From positions 1 through 64,000 of the forward strand of contig NZ_JAUKWQ010000006.1 in the NCBI RefSeq assembly GCF_030504645.1: a DNA stretch of 64,000 nt. The letters are read 5' to 3'. Shown piece after piece: positions 17,714 through 29,862 of the stretch (position 1 is the first letter of the stretch; the number at the start of each line of letters is the position of its first letter). A program made the position numbers and the translations under genes. This stretch comes from Rhizobium oryzicola (GTDB lineage Bacteria; Pseudomonadota; Alphaproteobacteria; Rhizobiales; Rhizobiaceae). The notes below the pieces were generated by a model that saw nothing but the letters and a program-made list of their open reading frames with translations, made no database searches and was not told the origin of the DNA.

Positions 17714-17812
17714 ACCAGGGGTGTCCCGCAAGGGGCTGAGATTCCGCTAGGCTTAAAGCAGCGCGGTGACCCGTTGAACCTGATCCAGTTCATACTGGCG
17801 TAGGGACGGTGC
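17714..17812 (+). promoter_or_regulatory. TPP (THI element) riboswitch
   Basis: The conserved parts are all present in order: ACCAGGGGTG at the start, GGGGCTGAGATT in the P2-P3 region, then ACCCGTTGAACCTGATC and CATACTGGCGTAGGGA. Thiamine pyrophosphate binding should shut off the thiC operon. The 103 bases between it and thiC hold no clear terminator; ribosome-site masking is the more likely mode. Confidence 0.95.
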
Positions 17813-17897
17813 GAGCGCTGCGTTACCATGCCAGTATTGGGCGGGTAAAATGCGTCTTTCCATCATTCCGGCTGTCATGACTGGGTCTCCAACCTGA

Positions 17898-19730
<1,833 letters not shown>

Positions 19731-19746
19731 TCATTCCGAGGCTAGA

Positions 19747-19876
19747 CCCCTCCCCAACCCCTCCCCACAAGGGGGAGGGGCTTAATCAGTCGAGCCGTCT
19801 CAAACTCTTTTGGGGCAAGGCGGTGCCTCGGGTGTTCTCCCCCCTCGTGGGGGAGATGGCGGCAGCCAGAGGGGGA
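19747..19876. repeat. Mosaic repeat between thiC and thiO
   Basis: Two repeat parts are visible. Bases 19758-19780 form a hairpin CCCCTCCCC-ACAA-GGGGGAGGGG. Bases 19836-19876 are a full copy of the TCTCCCCCCTCGTGGGGGAG module found five more times in the window. The first hairpin could also reduce read-through from thiC to thiO. Confidence 0.75.
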
Positions 19877-19929
19877 ATTTCTTTCCTATGTCACGCCAGC
19901 ACGGCAAATGGATTGGAGAAGCTTCCACC

Positions 19930-20898
19930 ATGTCCATTCTGATCAAGGGGGCCGGCGTTGCCGGCCTCACCGCCGCCTTTGAGCTCGCATCCCGCGGCTT
20001 TGAGGTGGAGGTTTATGAACGATCAACCGAGACGGGGCACGGTGCCTCCCATTATGCGGGAGGCATGCTGGCGCCCTGGTGCGAGCGGGAGGCGGCGGAA
20101 GAGGTCGTGTTGACGCTGGGCCTCGCTGCCGCAGACTGGTGGGAAAAGGCGCTTCCCGGTCAGGTGACGCGCAAGGGAACGCTGGTGCTGTCCACCGAGC
20201 GCGACCAGAGCGATCTCAAGCGCTTTGCCAGTCGCACCAGCGGATATGAGTGGCTTGATGGGGATGGAATTGCCGCGCTTGAACCGGCTCTCTCGGGACG
20301 ATTCCGTCCCGGTCTGTTCTTTGCCGGTGAGGCGCATCTGGACCCGCGCAAGGCCTTGCAGGGGCTGCATCAGGCTCTTGTGGCGAAGGGCGTACGCTTC
20401 CATTTTGGAGCCGAACCGGAGGGCCACTATGCCCAGGTGATCGATTGCACCGGCTCTGCTGCTATCGAAACCCTGTCCGGTCTTCGCGGCGTCCGTGGCG
20501 AAATGATCTACCTGGAAACGCCCGAGGTGACGCTGTCGCGACCTATCCGCCTGCTGCATCCGCGCCATCCGATCTATATCGTTCCGCGGGACGGCCATCG
20601 CTTCATGGTAGGCGCGACGATGATCGAGGCTGACGATGATGGCCCGATCAGTGCGCGTTCGCTGATGGAATTTCTCAATGCCGCCTATGCCCTGCATCCC
20701 ACTTTCGGGGAGGCGCGGCTTATCGAAACCGGCGTCGGCATCCGTCCCGCCTTTGCCGACAACCTGCCGCGTGTGGTGGAAACGGCAGACGGCTTTGCCA
20801 TTGCGGGCATGCATCGCCACGGTTTTCTGCTGGCGCCCGCCATGGCGCGGCAGTTGACCGAAAAGCTTAACGTCAACGACCGGAGGAAAAGCGCATGA
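19930..20898 (+). CDS. thiO: Glycine oxidase ThiO
   Basis: ThiO oxidises glycine to the imine used by ThiG for the thiazole ring. The 322-residue flavoprotein starts MSILIKGAGVAGLTAAFEL, an FAD-binding dinucleotide fold with GAGVAG. Later come GASHYAGGMLAPWCERE and GATMIEADDDGP, and HGFLLAPAMA at the C-terminus. The ATG at 19930 was chosen over the longer frame from 19810, whose first part is translated repeat. Its stop overlaps the thiS start (ATGA). Confidence 0.92.
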   Translation: MSILIKGAGVAGLTAAFELASRGFEVEVYERSTETGHGASHYAGGMLAPWCEREAAEEVVLTLGLAAADWWEKALPGQVTRKGTLVLSTERDQSDLKRFASRTSGYEWLDGDGIAALEPALSGRFRPGLFFAGEAHLDPRKALQGLHQALVAKGVRFHFGAEPEGHYAQVIDCTGSAAIETLSGLRGVRGEMIYLETPEVTLSRPIRLLHPRHPIYIVPRDGHRFMVGATMIEADDDGPISARSLMEFLNAAYALHPTFGEARLIETGVGIRPAFADNLPRVVETADGFAIAGMHRHGFLLAPAMARQLTEKLNVNDRRKSA

Positions 20899-21095
20899 TC
20901 CGCGTGATCGTCAATGGTGAGGCGCAGGAATGCGCCGCCCGAACTCTCTCCGATCTGCTGACCGCGCTGGACTACGAGGGCGATTGGCTTGCCACTGCCG
21001 TCAACGGCAATCTCGTACAACGCGAGGAGCGGGCCGAGTGGCCGCTGAAGGAGGGAGACCGGGTGGAAATCCTCGCTCCCATGCAGGGAGGCTGA
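20895..21095 (+). CDS. thiS: Sulfur carrier protein ThiS
   Basis: This 66-residue ubiquitin-like carrier brings sulfur as a C-terminal thiocarboxylate to the thiazole synthase. It ends in the required Gly-Gly (PMQGG), and the motifs VNGEAQ and GDRVEIL are typical. ThiF, which would adenylate the Gly-Gly end, is not in the window and must be elsewhere. The start overlaps thiO by four bases, and thiG follows after one base. Confidence 0.95.
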   Translation: MIRVIVNGEAQECAARTLSDLLTALDYEGDWLATAVNGNLVQREERAEWPLKEGDRVEILAPMQGG

Positions 21096-21096
21096 C

Positions 21097-21870
21097 ATGC
21101 TCACACTTTATGATCGCACCGTTTCATCCCGCCTGCTGCTCGGCACGGCGCGTTATCCGTCCCCCGCCAAGCTCGCCGATGCCGTTCGGCGCTCGGGCAC
21201 CGAGATCGTCACGGTGTCGCTCAGGCGGGAAACCGCAGGTGGCAAGGCGGGCGGGGCCTTCTTCGAGCTGATCCGCGACCTCGGCGTTCATGTCCTGCCC
21301 AATACCGCCGGATGCCACAGCGTGTCCGAAGCCGTGTTGACGGCGAAAATGGCGCGTGAGGTTTTCCGCACCAACTGGATCAAGCTGGAACTGATCGGCC
21401 ATCACGACACACTGCAGCCGGATGTGTTCCAGCTGGTCGAGGCAGCAAAAATTCTCAGCGATGACGGGTTTGAGGTGTTTCCCTATACCACCGACGATCT
21501 TGTCGTGGGCGAGCGACTGTTGCAGGCCGGTTGCAAGCTGTTGATGCCCTGGTGCGCGCCGATCGGCTCAGCCATGGGACCGCAAAATGTTTCGGCGCTC
21601 AAATCCATGCGGGCCGAATTTCCCGATATTCCGCTAATCGTCGATGCCGGGATCGGCAGACCTTCGCATGCGGCGCAAGTGATGGAACTTGGTTACGATG
21701 CCGTGCTGCTCAACACCGCCGTGGCCGGTGCCGGCAATCCCGCGCTGATGGCGGAAGCCTTCGCCAAAGCCATCGATGCCGGTCATCTCGCTTATCAGGC
21801 CGGTCCGCTGGAGCCGCGCGACATGGCCGTTCCCTCCACCCCCGTTATCGGCAAGGGCGTATTTGCATGA
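21097..21870 (+). CDS. thiG: Thiazole synthase ThiG
   Basis: ThiG assembles thiazole phosphate from deoxyxylulose phosphate, dehydroglycine and ThiS thiocarboxylate. The 257-residue TIM barrel has [24 protein letters not shown] with the Schiff-base Lys region, and [20 protein letters not shown] near the phosphate site. One base separates it from thiS, and its stop overlaps the thiE start, so the genes are translationally coupled. Confidence 0.97.
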   Translation: MLTLYDRTVSSRLLLGTARYPSPAKLADAVRRSGTEIVTVSLRRETAGGKAGGAFFELIRDLGVHVLPNTAGCHSVSEAVLTAKMAREVFRTNWIKLELIGHHDTLQPDVFQLVEAAKILSDDGFEVFPYTTDDLVVGERLLQAGCKLLMPWCAPIGSAMGPQNVSALKSMRAEFPDIPLIVDAGIGRPSHAAQVMELGYDAVLLNTAVAGAGNPALMAEAFAKAIDAGHLAYQAGPLEPRDMAVPSTPVIGKGVFA

Positions 21871-22472
21871 AGCTTGATCCCTTTTATCTCATCGTCGACA
21901 GCGCCGACTGGATCGAGCGTCTGGTGCCGCTCGGCGTCAAACTCGTGCAACTGCGCATGAAGGATGTGTCGGACGAGGTTCTGCGCGCCCATGTCAGGCG
22001 TTCCAAAGCCGCCTGCGCCGCCCATGGCTGTCAGTTGATCATCAATGACTTCTGGCAGGTGGCCATCGAAGAGGGTTGCGATTTCATCCATCTGGGGCAG
22101 GAGGATCTGGGCTTGGCCGATCTTGCGGCCATCCGCGCTGCCGGATTGAAGCTCGGCCTCTCCACCCATGACGAGGCGGAACTTGAAACGGCGCTGGCGG
22201 CGAAGCCGGATTACGTCGCGCTCGGTCCCGTCTGGCCGACGATCCTCAAGCAGATGAAGTGGGCGCCGCAGGGTCTGCCGCGGCTCAAGGACTGGAAGCA
22301 CAAGGTGGGTCACCTGCCGCTCGTCGCCATTGGCGGTGTCACGGTGGAGCGGCTGGCGGATGTCTTCGCGCATGGTGCGGACAGTGCCGCTGTCGTGACT
22401 GACATTACCCGGAATGCCGACCCGGAGGGCCGCACGCGCGCATGGATCGAGGCCACCCGGCGCTTCTCTTGA
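21867..22472 (+). CDS. thiE: Thiamine phosphate synthase ThiE
   Basis: ThiE joins the pyrimidine and thiazole phosphates to thiamine phosphate. The 201-residue barrel contains [34 protein letters not shown] and [13 protein letters not shown]. The ATG at 21867 overlaps the thiG stop (ATGA); a longer open frame upstream lies inside thiG. It closes the thiCOSGE operon. thiD and thiL are not present here. Confidence 0.94.
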   Translation: MKLDPFYLIVDSADWIERLVPLGVKLVQLRMKDVSDEVLRAHVRRSKAACAAHGCQLIINDFWQVAIEEGCDFIHLGQEDLGLADLAAIRAAGLKLGLSTHDEAELETALAAKPDYVALGPVWPTILKQMKWAPQGLPRLKDWKHKVGHLPLVAIGGVTVERLADVFAHGADSAAVVTDITRNADPEGRTRAWIEATRRFS

Positions 22473-22548
22473 GCATGCTTTCTTGTCATACTGGTAATCG
22501 GCAGGCTTTTCGGCCATATACGCTGCAAAAGAAGCAATTGAGGCCAAG

Positions 22549-23454
22549 ATGACGGACGCAACGGTCGAATTCGCGAAGATGAACGGGCTTGGCAACAAGA
22601 TCCTTGTTGTCGACATGCGCGGCCGTTCTGACCGTGTCACACCGGAAGCGGCCATTGCGCTGGCCGCTGATCCGCTGACCAACTTCGACCAGATCATGGC
22701 GATCCATGATCCGAAGCTGTCGGGCACGGACGCCTACATCGATATCGTCAACTGCGATGGCACGCGCGCACAAGCCTGCGGCAATGGTACGCGCTGCGTG
22801 GTGCAGGCGCTTTCAGCGGAAACCGGTCGCAAGGCCTTCACCTTCCAGACGCTGGCCGGTGTCCTCAATGCAGAAGAGCATCAGGACGGCACGATCTCCG
22901 TCGACATGGGCAAGCCGGTTTTCCAGTGGGACAAGATTCCGCTCTCGGAAGAATTCTACGATACCAGCCGCATCGAGCTGCAGATCGGCCCGATCGATAA
23001 TCCCGTTCTGCATTCGCCCTCCGTCATGTCCATGGGCAATCCGCACGCCATCTTCTGGGTGGACCGTGACCCCATGTCCTTTGAGCTGGAGCGTTTCGGA
23101 CCGCTGCTCGAAAACCATCCGATGTTTCCGGAGCGGGCAAATATCACGCTTGCGCAGGTGATCTCACCAACGGAAATGGTGACGCGCACCTGGGAGCGTG
23201 GTGCTGGCCTGACGCTCGCCTGTGGTTCCGCTGCCTGTTCCGCCGGCGTGTCGGGCGCGCGCACGGGCCGCACGGAACGCAAGGTGGATATCATCGTCTC
23301 CTCCAGCCCGGGCCGGGGCAAGCTCTCCATCGAATGGCGCGATGATGATCATGTCATCATGACAGGCCCTGCGGAATGGGAATGGTCCGGCCGCCTCGAT
23401 CCCACTTCCGGCAACTTCGAGCGTGATCAAGAGCCTGAGGTGCAGGCGAAGTGA
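22549..23454 (+). CDS. dapF: Diaminopimelate epimerase
   Basis: DapF converts LL- to meso-diaminopimelate for lysine and peptidoglycan. The 301-residue protein holds the two catalytic cysteines in [10 protein letters not shown] and in [12 protein letters not shown], and starts with the usual [20 protein letters not shown]. Its stop overlaps the GTG start of mtaB, so the two genes are coupled. Confidence 0.97.
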   Translation: MTDATVEFAKMNGLGNKILVVDMRGRSDRVTPEAAIALAADPLTNFDQIMAIHDPKLSGTDAYIDIVNCDGTRAQACGNGTRCVVQALSAETGRKAFTFQTLAGVLNAEEHQDGTISVDMGKPVFQWDKIPLSEEFYDTSRIELQIGPIDNPVLHSPSVMSMGNPHAIFWVDRDPMSFELERFGPLLENHPMFPERANITLAQVISPTEMVTRTWERGAGLTLACGSAACSAGVSGARTGRTERKVDIIVSSSPGRGKLSIEWRDDDHVIMTGPAEWEWSGRLDPTSGNFERDQEPEVQAK

Positions 23455-24725
23455 GTGGCGTCGAGGTCATTACCTTCGGCTGCCGTCTCAATACCTACGA
23501 ATCCGAAGTCATGCGTTCTGAGGCGGAAAAGGCTGGCTTGAACAATGCCATCCTCGTCAACACCTGCGCCGTGACGGGCGAGGCGGTGCGGCAGGCGCGC
23601 CAGGCCATCCGCCGCGCCCGCCGGGAAAATCCGCATGCCCGCATCATCGTCACCGGCTGCGCGGCGCAGACGGAGGCAGCGACCTTTGGTGACATGCCGG
23701 AAGTTGACGCCGTGCTCGGCAATGAGGAAAAGCTGAAAAGCGCTTCCTATCGGGCGCTGCCGGATTTCGGCGTGTCGGCGGAAGAGAAGCTGCGCGTCAA
23801 CGACATCATGAGCGTGAAGGCGACCGCGCCGCAAATGGTCAAGCACATCAACGGACATGTGCGCGCCTTCATTCAGGTGCAGAACGGCTGCGATCACCGC
23901 TGCACCTTCTGCATCATTCCTTATGGTCGCGGCAATTCGCGTTCGGTGCCGATGGGCGCTGTCGTCGATCAGGCGCGCAAGCTGGTGGCGGAAGGTTATC
24001 GCGAAGTGGTGCTGACGGGGGTCGATGCCACGAGCTATGGCGCCGACCTCCCAGGCACGCCGACGCTCGGTCTTTTGGCGAAGATGCTGCTGAAACAGGT
24101 GCCTGATATCGAGCGGCTGCGGCTGTCTTCCATCGACAGTATCGAGGCGGACAGTCATCTGTTCGACCTTTTGGCCGACGAGCCGCGCTTTATGCCGCAT
24201 CTGCATCTGTCGCTTCAGCATGGGGACGACATGATCCTGAAGCGGATGAAGCGACGGCATTCCAGCGCGGATGCCCTTGCCTTTGTCGAGCAGGTGCGCA
24301 GCCTTCGGCCCGACGTCAGTTTCGGCGCGGACATGATCGCGGGCTTTCCCACCGAAACGGAAGACATGTTCGCCAATGCGGTTGGGCACGCCGAGGAATG
24401 CGGCATTTCCTTCCTGCATGTCTTCCCCTATAGCCCGCGACCGGGCACACCTGCGGCGCGCATGCCGCAGTTCGACCGGGCGCTGGTGAAGGAACGGGCG
24501 GCAAGGCTTCGCGTTACGGGTGAGGCGCTGTTGGCTGCACATCTCGATCGCATGGTCGGCACGCGCCAGACCATTCTCGTGGAAATGACCGGCTTTGGGC
24601 ATACGGAAAACTTTTCGCTTGTTGCGGCTCCCGGTTTGGTGCCGCGCGATATGGTTTCGGTCACCATCACCGGCCATAACGGCAAACATCTGACAATGCA
24701 GGTCGACGCTGCTCAAGCCGCGTGA
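23451..24725 (+). CDS. mtaB: tRNA t6A37 methylthiotransferase MtaB
   Basis: MtaB adds methylthio groups to t6A37 in ANN-decoding tRNAs. The 424-residue protein has the N-terminal UPF0004 domain with cysteines in TFGCRLN, VNTCAVT and TGCAAQ. The radical SAM cluster CDHRCTFC follows at about residue 146, and LRLSSIDS later. Start is GTG at 23451, overlapping dapF. It is followed by ftsY after 16 bases, probably in one operon. Confidence 0.94.
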   Translation: MSGVEVITFGCRLNTYESEVMRSEAEKAGLNNAILVNTCAVTGEAVRQARQAIRRARRENPHARIIVTGCAAQTEAATFGDMPEVDAVLGNEEKLKSASYRALPDFGVSAEEKLRVNDIMSVKATAPQMVKHINGHVRAFIQVQNGCDHRCTFCIIPYGRGNSRSVPMGAVVDQARKLVAEGYREVVLTGVDATSYGADLPGTPTLGLLAKMLLKQVPDIERLRLSSIDSIEADSHLFDLLADEPRFMPHLHLSLQHGDDMILKRMKRRHSSADALAFVEQVRSLRPDVSFGADMIAGFPTETEDMFANAVGHAEECGISFLHVFPYSPRPGTPAARMPQFDRALVKERAARLRVTGEALLAAHLDRMVGTRQTILVEMTGFGHTENFSLVAAPGLVPRDMVSVTITGHNGKHLTMQVDAAQAA

Positions 24726-24741
24726 CGGAACGGATCATTTC

Positions 24742-26301
24742 ATGGCGCTGGGGTTCATCAAAAAGGTCTTCTCTTTCGGCAAGGACAAGCCGGCGGAGGA
24801 GCAGCAGGCACCGGAAGGCCTGACGGCCGACGACAAGGCCTCGATCTCCACCGAGCTCGAGCCGCGCTCGCGTGAAGAAGATCTTCCCGTTTCGCCGGTC
24901 GATCCGGTCTCGGATGTCGAGATGGAAACGGCCGGCGGCCCTGCGGATGATCCGGTGGATGCTGAGGAGCCCGTGCTGCTTGCGCCGGCGGACATGCCGG
25001 GCGAGTTGGGGCTGGTTCCCTTGTCTCTGTTGCAGGCTGAGGCTGAGGAAGAGGAGGCTGTTGAAGCTTCCTCTGAGGTTTCCGATATACCCCCCTCTGT
25101 CCTGCCGGACATCTCCCCCACACGGGGGGAGATTGATTCGCCGAGGTCGAGCCATTCCACAACTTCCGCCGCAACCGTGGAAAACGTCTCTTTAGGCTCC
25201 TTGGGTTCTGATAGTTTGAGCGAGCAAGCCCAGCTGATCTCCCCCCTTGTGGGGGAGATGTCCGGCAGGATAGAGGGGGGTGATGCCACCATACCCTCCA
25301 ACGTCTCGGAACCCGCTCTCCCCAAGGGCTTTGCCACCCGCAAGGCCGAAACCCCGGTGGTCGAAGCTGTTCCAGCGGTAAAGCTCTCCTGGTTCCAGCG
25401 GCTGCGGCAGGGCCTGTCGCGCACATCCGCGCAACTGACTGGCCAGATCACGGCGCTATTTACCAAGCGTAAGCTGGACGAAGACACGCTGGAGGAACTG
25501 GAGGACCTGCTGATCCAGGCGGATTTGGGCGTCGAAACCGCCATGCGCATTACCGATACGCTGTCATCGGAGCGTTACGGCAAGGATGTGACGGGTGAGG
25601 ATGTCACGCGCATCATGGCTTCGGAAATCACCAAGGTGCTGAAGCCGGTCGCGAAGCCGTTGGAGCTCGACCTTTCCCACAAGCCGCACGTCATTCTCGT
25701 TGTTGGCGTCAACGGCACAGGCAAGACGACCACCATCGGCAAGCTGGCAGCCAAGCTGTCCGGCTCAGGTCTCAAGGTCATGCTGGCGGCAGGCGACACC
25801 TTCCGTGCCGCGGCCATCGAGCAGCTGAAGATCTGGGCGGACAGGACCAATTCGGAATTCATCGGCACCAAGCTCGGTGCCGATGCTGCCGGTCTTGCCT
25901 ATGACGCCTTTGAACAGGCAAAGGCGAAGAGGTGCGACGTACTGATCATCGACACCGCCGGTCGCTTGCAGAACAAGGCGGAGCTGATGGCGGAACTGGA
26001 AAAGATCGTGCGCGTGCTTGGCAAGCTCGATCCGGATGCGCCGCACACGGTGCTCCAGACGCTAGATGCGACGACCGGCCAGAACGCCATGAACCAGGTG
26101 GAAATCTTCCGCAATGTCGCCGGCGTCGGCGGGCTCATCATGACCAAGCTGGATGGAACGGCGCGCGGCGGCATTCTGGTGGCCATTGCCGCCAAGCACA
26201 AGCTGCCGGTCTATTTCATCGGGGTCGGCGAGGGCATTGACGACCTCGAACCCTTTGAAGCGGATGATTTTGCCCGTGCCATTGCGGGCGTGACGCATTG
26301 A
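24742..26301 (+). CDS. ftsY: SRP receptor FtsY with repeat-derived insert
   Basis: FtsY is the membrane receptor for Ffh. It has 519 residues. Residues 1-110 are the usual acidic A domain. The NG domain begins near 210 (SWFQRLRQGLSRTS), with G1 GVNGTGKT at 322-329, AAGDTFRAAA, DTAGRLQNK and TKLDGTARGG. Residues 117-180 are encoded by two inverted copies of the palindromic module, read as PPSVLPDISPTRGE and LISPLVGEMSGRIEGG. The frame stays open, so the insert is tolerated in the linker. Confidence 0.96.
   Translation: MALGFIKKVFSFGKDKPAEEQQAPEGLTADDKASISTELEPRSREEDLPVSPVDPVSDVEMETAGGPADDPVDAEEPVLLAPADMPGELGLVPLSLLQAEAEEEEAVEASSEVSDIPPSVLPDISPTRGEIDSPRSSHSTTSAATVENVSLGSLGSDSLSEQAQLISPLVGEMSGRIEGGDATIPSNVSEPALPKGFATRKAETPVVEAVPAVKLSWFQRLRQGLSRTSAQLTGQITALFTKRKLDEDTLEELEDLLIQADLGVETAMRITDTLSSERYGKDVTGEDVTRIMASEITKVLKPVAKPLELDLSHKPHVILVVGVNGTGKTTTIGKLAAKLSGSGLKVMLAAGDTFRAAAIEQLKIWADRTNSEFIGTKLGADAAGLAYDAFEQAKAKRCDVLIIDTAGRLQNKAELMAELEKIVRVLGKLDPDAPHTVLQTLDATTGQNAMNQVEIFRNVAGVGGLIMTKLDGTARGGILVAIAAKHKLPVYFIGVGEGIDDLEPFEADDFARAIAGVTH
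25090..25280. repeat. Paired inverted palindromic modules inside ftsY
   Basis: Left copy 25090-25132 and right copy 25237-25280 are near-perfect inverted repeats of about 43 bases (two or three differences), separated by 104 bases. Both contain ATCTCCCCC and the CTGCCGGACAT block. The 191-base element is wholly within the ftsY reading frame. The same pairing occurs at 29909-30134. Confidence 0.85.
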
Positions 26302-26357
26302 TGCCACAGAAGGCGGGTTTGCAGATGCAAGCCCCTTAACAAAGATAAGACGAGCAC

Positions 26358-27005
26358 ATGCAGAGCTTTGAAAGCGATACGACGCCGACCCAGCAGGAGA
26401 AGGCAAATCCTGGGCTGAAGCTTGCGTTGGAGCTGGGCCCGCTGCTGGTCTTCTTCTTCGCCAATCTGCGCGGCGAATGGCTGGTGGAGAAACTTCCGGT
26501 CTTGTCTGCGCTCGGTGGACCGCTGCTGGTCGCCACTGGCCTCTTCATGGCGGCAACTGTGCTCTCGCTGATCGTTTCGAAGGTCGTCTTCAAGCATCTG
26601 CCGGTGATGCCCTTCGTGTCCGGCGTTGTCGTTCTTATCTTCGGCGGCCTGTCGATCTGGCTTCAGGACGAAACCTTCATCAAGATGAAGCCGACAATCG
26701 TGAACACGCTGTTCGGCGTTACACTGCTGGTTGGCTTGCTGTTTGGCAAATCCTTGCTGGGCTATGTCTTCAATGCGGCCTTCCAGTTGACTGACGAGGG
26801 CTGGAAGAAGCTGACGCTGCGCTGGGGCATTTTCTTCCTGTTCCTGGCAATCCTGAACGAAGTCGTCTGGCGCAATTTTTCCGACGCCGTGTGGATCAAT
26901 TTCAAGGTATGGGGCACCATGCCCATCACCATCCTGTTCACGCTGGCACAGATGCCGCTCATCATGAAGCACACGATCGAGAGCAAGCCGGGAGACGGCT
27001 ATTGA
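26358..27005 (+). CDS. ispZ: Inner membrane septation protein A (YciB/IspZ family)
   Basis: The 215-residue protein has five or six membrane helices and family landmarks: [20 protein letters not shown] near the N-terminus and [19 protein letters not shown] before the last helix. The family is needed for normal septation in Shigella and takes part in envelope synthesis. The stop overlaps a possible TTG start of the DUF2585 gene, so they look coupled. Confidence 0.93.
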   Translation: MQSFESDTTPTQQEKANPGLKLALELGPLLVFFFANLRGEWLVEKLPVLSALGGPLLVATGLFMAATVLSLIVSKVVFKHLPVMPFVSGVVVLIFGGLSIWLQDETFIKMKPTIVNTLFGVTLLVGLLFGKSLLGYVFNAAFQLTDEGWKKLTLRWGIFFLFLAILNEVVWRNFSDAVWINFKVWGTMPITILFTLAQMPLIMKHTIESKPGDGY

Positions 27006-27016
27006 GCCCAGCGGCG

Positions 27017-27589
27017 ATGGCTGAAACGCGCTCTACCGGTCATTACTGGTTTGCTGTTGCTCTGATCATTCTGCTGGTGCAGATCATCGCCGAGCATGTC
27101 ATGGGGCGGGTGTGGATCTGCACCTGCGGCACCGTGAAGCTGTTTGAGCCTGGGGTGAACACGCCAGGCAATTCCCAGCATCTGGCGGATTGGTATACGC
27201 CGTCCCACATCATCCACGGCTTTCTGTTCTATGGGCTCGGCTGGCTGGTGCTGCGCAAGGCGCCGCTCGCCAAGCGGCTGACGCTCGCAACTCTCATCGA
27301 AGCCGCCTGGGAACTGCTGGAAAACTCGCCGATCATCATTGACCGCTATCGTTCCGCGACGATGGCCATCGGCTACGAGGGTGATAGCATTCTGAACTCC
27401 GCCATGGACACGGTCTTCATGGCACTTGGCTTTTTGTTTGCCGCCCGGATGCCGCTTTGGGTGACTCTTGTCGTGGCGATCTTTTTCGAGATCTTCACGG
27501 GTTGGCTGATCCGCGACAACCTGACCCTCAACGTGCTGATGCTTGTTTATCCGGTCGATGCCATCAAGGCATGGCAGGCAGCGCTATAG
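27017..27589 (+). CDS. DUF2585 (UPF0314) membrane protein
   Basis: The 190-residue protein has about five membrane helices and motifs of the DUF2585 family, such as [28 protein letters not shown], and [18 protein letters not shown]. Its function is unknown; the family is largely limited to alphaproteobacteria. I use the ATG at 27017 (MAETRS), though a TTG at 27002 overlapping the ispZ stop is in frame. It ends 7 bases from the end of convergent ccmG. Confidence 0.9.
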   Translation: MAETRSTGHYWFAVALIILLVQIIAEHVMGRVWICTCGTVKLFEPGVNTPGNSQHLADWYTPSHIIHGFLFYGLGWLVLRKAPLAKRLTLATLIEAAWELLENSPIIIDRYRSATMAIGYEGDSILNSAMDTVFMALGFLFAARMPLWVTLVVAIFFEIFTGWLIRDNLTLNVLMLVYPVDAIKAWQAAL

Positions 27590-27596
27590 GAGCGTT

Positions 27597-28199
27597 TCAA
27601 GCCTTGGGCTTCAGCGCCTTTTCAATCGCCGGCAACAGGTCCTGGGTCACGCTTCGCTCGTCGAACGGGCCAACCCGTTTGTAGAGAATGGTGCCGTCCA
27701 GGGCGACGAGGTAGCTTTCCGGAATGCCGTAAACGCCCCAGTCAATCGCGGCCTTGCCGTTCGGGTCAACGCCGATCGCTTTGTAAGGGTTGCCGAGCTC
27801 GCCAAGGAAGCGCAGCGCGTTGTCGTTGCGGTCCTTGTAGTTGATGCCGACCATGGTGATCCGGCTATCCTTCGCCAGTTCCTTCAGTATCGGGTGTTCT
27901 TGTCGGCAGGGCACGCACCAGGAGGCAAACACGTTGACGAGGGTCAGCTTGCCTTTGATGGCGGTGTCGTTCAGCGCAGGCGTCTGCGAGCCTTCCAAGG
28001 GGGGCAGCGAAAGCGACGGTGCCTTCTTGCCCAGAAGTGCCGAGGGAATGGCGGAAACGTCGCGCCCGTTCACATCCTGATCATAGAGCATCTTGCCCGC
28101 GATCGCCGCGAACAGACCGAACATGACAAGCGGGATGAGCGCCAGCGCATAGCGCGAGCGGCTGCGCGGGGAACCGGCTTCCTGGGTGTTTTCACTCAC
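27597..28199 (-). CDS. ccmG: Cytochrome c biogenesis thioredoxin CcmG (DsbE/CycY)
   Basis: CcmG is a membrane-anchored periplasmic thioredoxin that reduces apocytochrome c for haem attachment. The 200 residues have an N-terminal anchor ([19 protein letters not shown]) and the active site [13 protein letters not shown], with [13 protein letters not shown] before the end. The start is GTG at 28199, overlapping the end of ccmD (GTGAGTGA). It is the last gene of the ccmABCDG operon. Confidence 0.95.
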   Translation of the reverse strand: MSENTQEAGSPRSRSRYALALIPLVMFGLFAAIAGKMLYDQDVNGRDVSAIPSALLGKKAPSLSLPPLEGSQTPALNDTAIKGKLTLVNVFASWCVPCRQEHPILKELAKDSRITMVGINYKDRNDNALRFLGELGNPYKAIGVDPNGKAAIDWGVYGIPESYLVALDGTILYKRVGPFDERSVTQDLLPAIEKALKPKA

Positions 28200-28389
28200 T
28201 GGCGGCTTCCTTGGGGTTCTCGACGGGCGAGGTCCGCGGAGCGGCGGAACGACGGCGGACGCCCGCTGCTTCCAGTTCCGCCAATTCCCTTTGGCGCGCG
28301 CGGCCATCGGCCCAGGTCCACAGAATGGCGATGGCGGTGATCGCAAGCGCCACGAGATAGGAGGAGTAGACGTAGAAGGCGTGGCTCAT
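28192..28389 (-). CDS. ccmD: Haem exporter protein CcmD
   Basis: CcmD is a small membrane protein that helps release holo-CcmE from CcmABC. It has 65 residues: one membrane helix ([19 protein letters not shown]), then a basic stretch [19 protein letters not shown], typical for CcmD, and a short tail. The ATG at 28389 (MSHAFYVY) fits the family; an ATG three codons earlier, just after the ccmC stop, is possible. It overlaps ccmG by 8 bases. Confidence 0.9.
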   Translation of the reverse strand: MSHAFYVYSSYLVALAITAIAILWTWADGRARQRELAELEAAGVRRRSAAPRTSPVENPKEAASE

Positions 28390-28399
28390 CAGGCTCATC

Positions 28400-29158
28400 T
28401 CAGCTTTCGCGGCTTGCCATGCGGGCGGCCACGCGGCGCTGCGTCGCGATGCGGCGACGCCAGATCTCACTGCGGATGGCCATGACATGCAGGGTGAAGA
28501 ACAGCAGCGTATAGGCAATTGCCATCACCAGCAGCGGGCGTAGGAATTCGCCGTCGATGGTGGGGCCGCCCATGCGGATGACACTGGCCGGCTGGTGCAG
28601 CGTATTCCACCAGTCGACCGAGAACTTGATAATTGGGATGTTGACGAAGCCGATCAGGATCAGCACCGCGGAGACCCGCGCTGCCTTGGATGGATCATCC
28701 ATGGCGCGGTTGAGCGCGATGATGCCGAGATACATCAGGAACAGGATGAACACCGAGGTCAGCCGCGCGTCCCACACCCACCACGTGCCCCACATCGGCT
28801 TGCCCCAGAGAGAGCCGGTGATCAGTGCGATCAGCGTGAAGGCAGCGCCCAGCGGGGCGGCAGCCTTGTGGGAAACGTCCGCCAGCGGATGGCGCCAGAC
28901 CAGCGTGCCGATCGCCGAAAGCGCCATGACGGAATAACACATCATGGACAGCCAGGCGGCAGGCACGTGGATGTACATGATCCGCACCGTCTCACCCTGC
29001 TGGTAATCGCCCTCGGATGCAAAGGCGAGATAAAGCCCCACGACGAAGAATATTGCCGTCGCACCGCCCATCCACGGCAGAAGCCGGGAGGCGAGCGACA
29101 GGAATCGCGTCGGATTGGCCAGATCGCTGAATTTCGTGATGGCAAGGCTTTCGGTCAT
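28400..29158 (-). CDS. ccmC: Haem exporter/handling protein CcmC
   Basis: CcmC loads haem onto CcmE. The 252-residue protein has six membrane helices, periplasmic histidines in [10 protein letters not shown] and in [12 protein letters not shown], and the WWD tryptophan-rich motif [18 protein letters not shown] between them. It is the third gene of the ccm operon, 44 bases downstream of ccmB. Confidence 0.96.
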   Translation of the reverse strand: MTESLAITKFSDLANPTRFLSLASRLLPWMGGATAIFFVVGLYLAFASEGDYQQGETVRIMYIHVPAAWLSMMCYSVMALSAIGTLVWRHPLADVSHKAAAPLGAAFTLIALITGSLWGKPMWGTWWVWDARLTSVFILFLMYLGIIALNRAMDDPSKAARVSAVLILIGFVNIPIIKFSVDWWNTLHQPASVIRMGGPTIDGEFLRPLLVMAIAYTLLFFTLHVMAIRSEIWRRRIATQRRVAARMASRES

Positions 29159-29202
29159 GCGGTCCTTCTAGAGCGATATGCCCTTCTCCGACTTGATTCT
29201 AG

Positions 29203-29862
29203 TCAATCCCCGCCGTTGCGCAACGCCAGCGCAGCGCCCAGAGGACCGATGACGGCAAAAAACATCGTGATGGCGGTGAGGATTAGGAAAGGCGGCAGGA
29301 AGGGTGCCGGTTCCTGCACGGCGGCGTAGGATGCGCTGACGCCGAAGATCAGCACGGGGATGGTGAGCGGCAGCACGAGAATGGAGACGAGCAGCCCGCC
29401 GCGCGGCAGGCTGACGGCGACGGCAGCACCAACGGCGCCGATGAAGGCAAGTGCCGGCGAGCCGACCAACAGGGTGAGCATCACGGCGCCGATCGACACC
29501 TCATTCATGTTCATGAACAGGCCGAGCAGTGGCGAGGCGATGACAAGCGGCAGCACGTTCGCCAGCCAGTGTGCCAAGCATTTGATCAGCACCGTTAGCA
29601 CCAGCGGATGCTCCTGCATGAGCAGAAGATCGAGCGAACCGTCGTCGCGATCCGCCTGGAACAGCCGGTCGAGGCCGAGCAGTGCTGCCAGCAATGCGCC
29701 AATCCAGATGATCGCCGGACCGATGCGCGACAGCAGATTGAGATCCGGCCCGACGCCGAAGGGAATGACGGCGACAACCGTGAGGAAAAACAGGATGCCG
29801 ATCAGCGCCCCACCGCCGGCACGCACGGACAGTTTCAGATCGCGAAGCAGGAGGGCGGTCAT
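29203..29862 (-). CDS. ccmB: Haem exporter permease CcmB
   Basis: CcmB is the membrane partner of the CcmA ATPase. The 219 residues contain six hydrophobic helices, with LFQADRDDGSLDLLLMQ and PLVLTVLIKCLAHWLANVLP typical for CcmB. The ATG at 29862 (MTALLLRDLKLSVRAGG) has GGAGGGCGGTC before it. A longer frame from 30186 is translated repeat and should not be annotated. The gene is separated from ccmA by a 358-base stretch holding an inverted pair of repeats. Confidence 0.94.
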   Translation of the reverse strand: MTALLLRDLKLSVRAGGGALIGILFFLTVVAVIPFGVGPDLNLLSRIGPAIIWIGALLAALLGLDRLFQADRDDGSLDLLLMQEHPLVLTVLIKCLAHWLANVLPLVIASPLLGLFMNMNEVSIGAVMLTLLVGSPALAFIGAVGAAVAVSLPRGGLLVSILVLPLTIPVLIFGVSASYAAVQEPAPFLPPFLILTAITMFFAVIGPLGAALALRNGGD

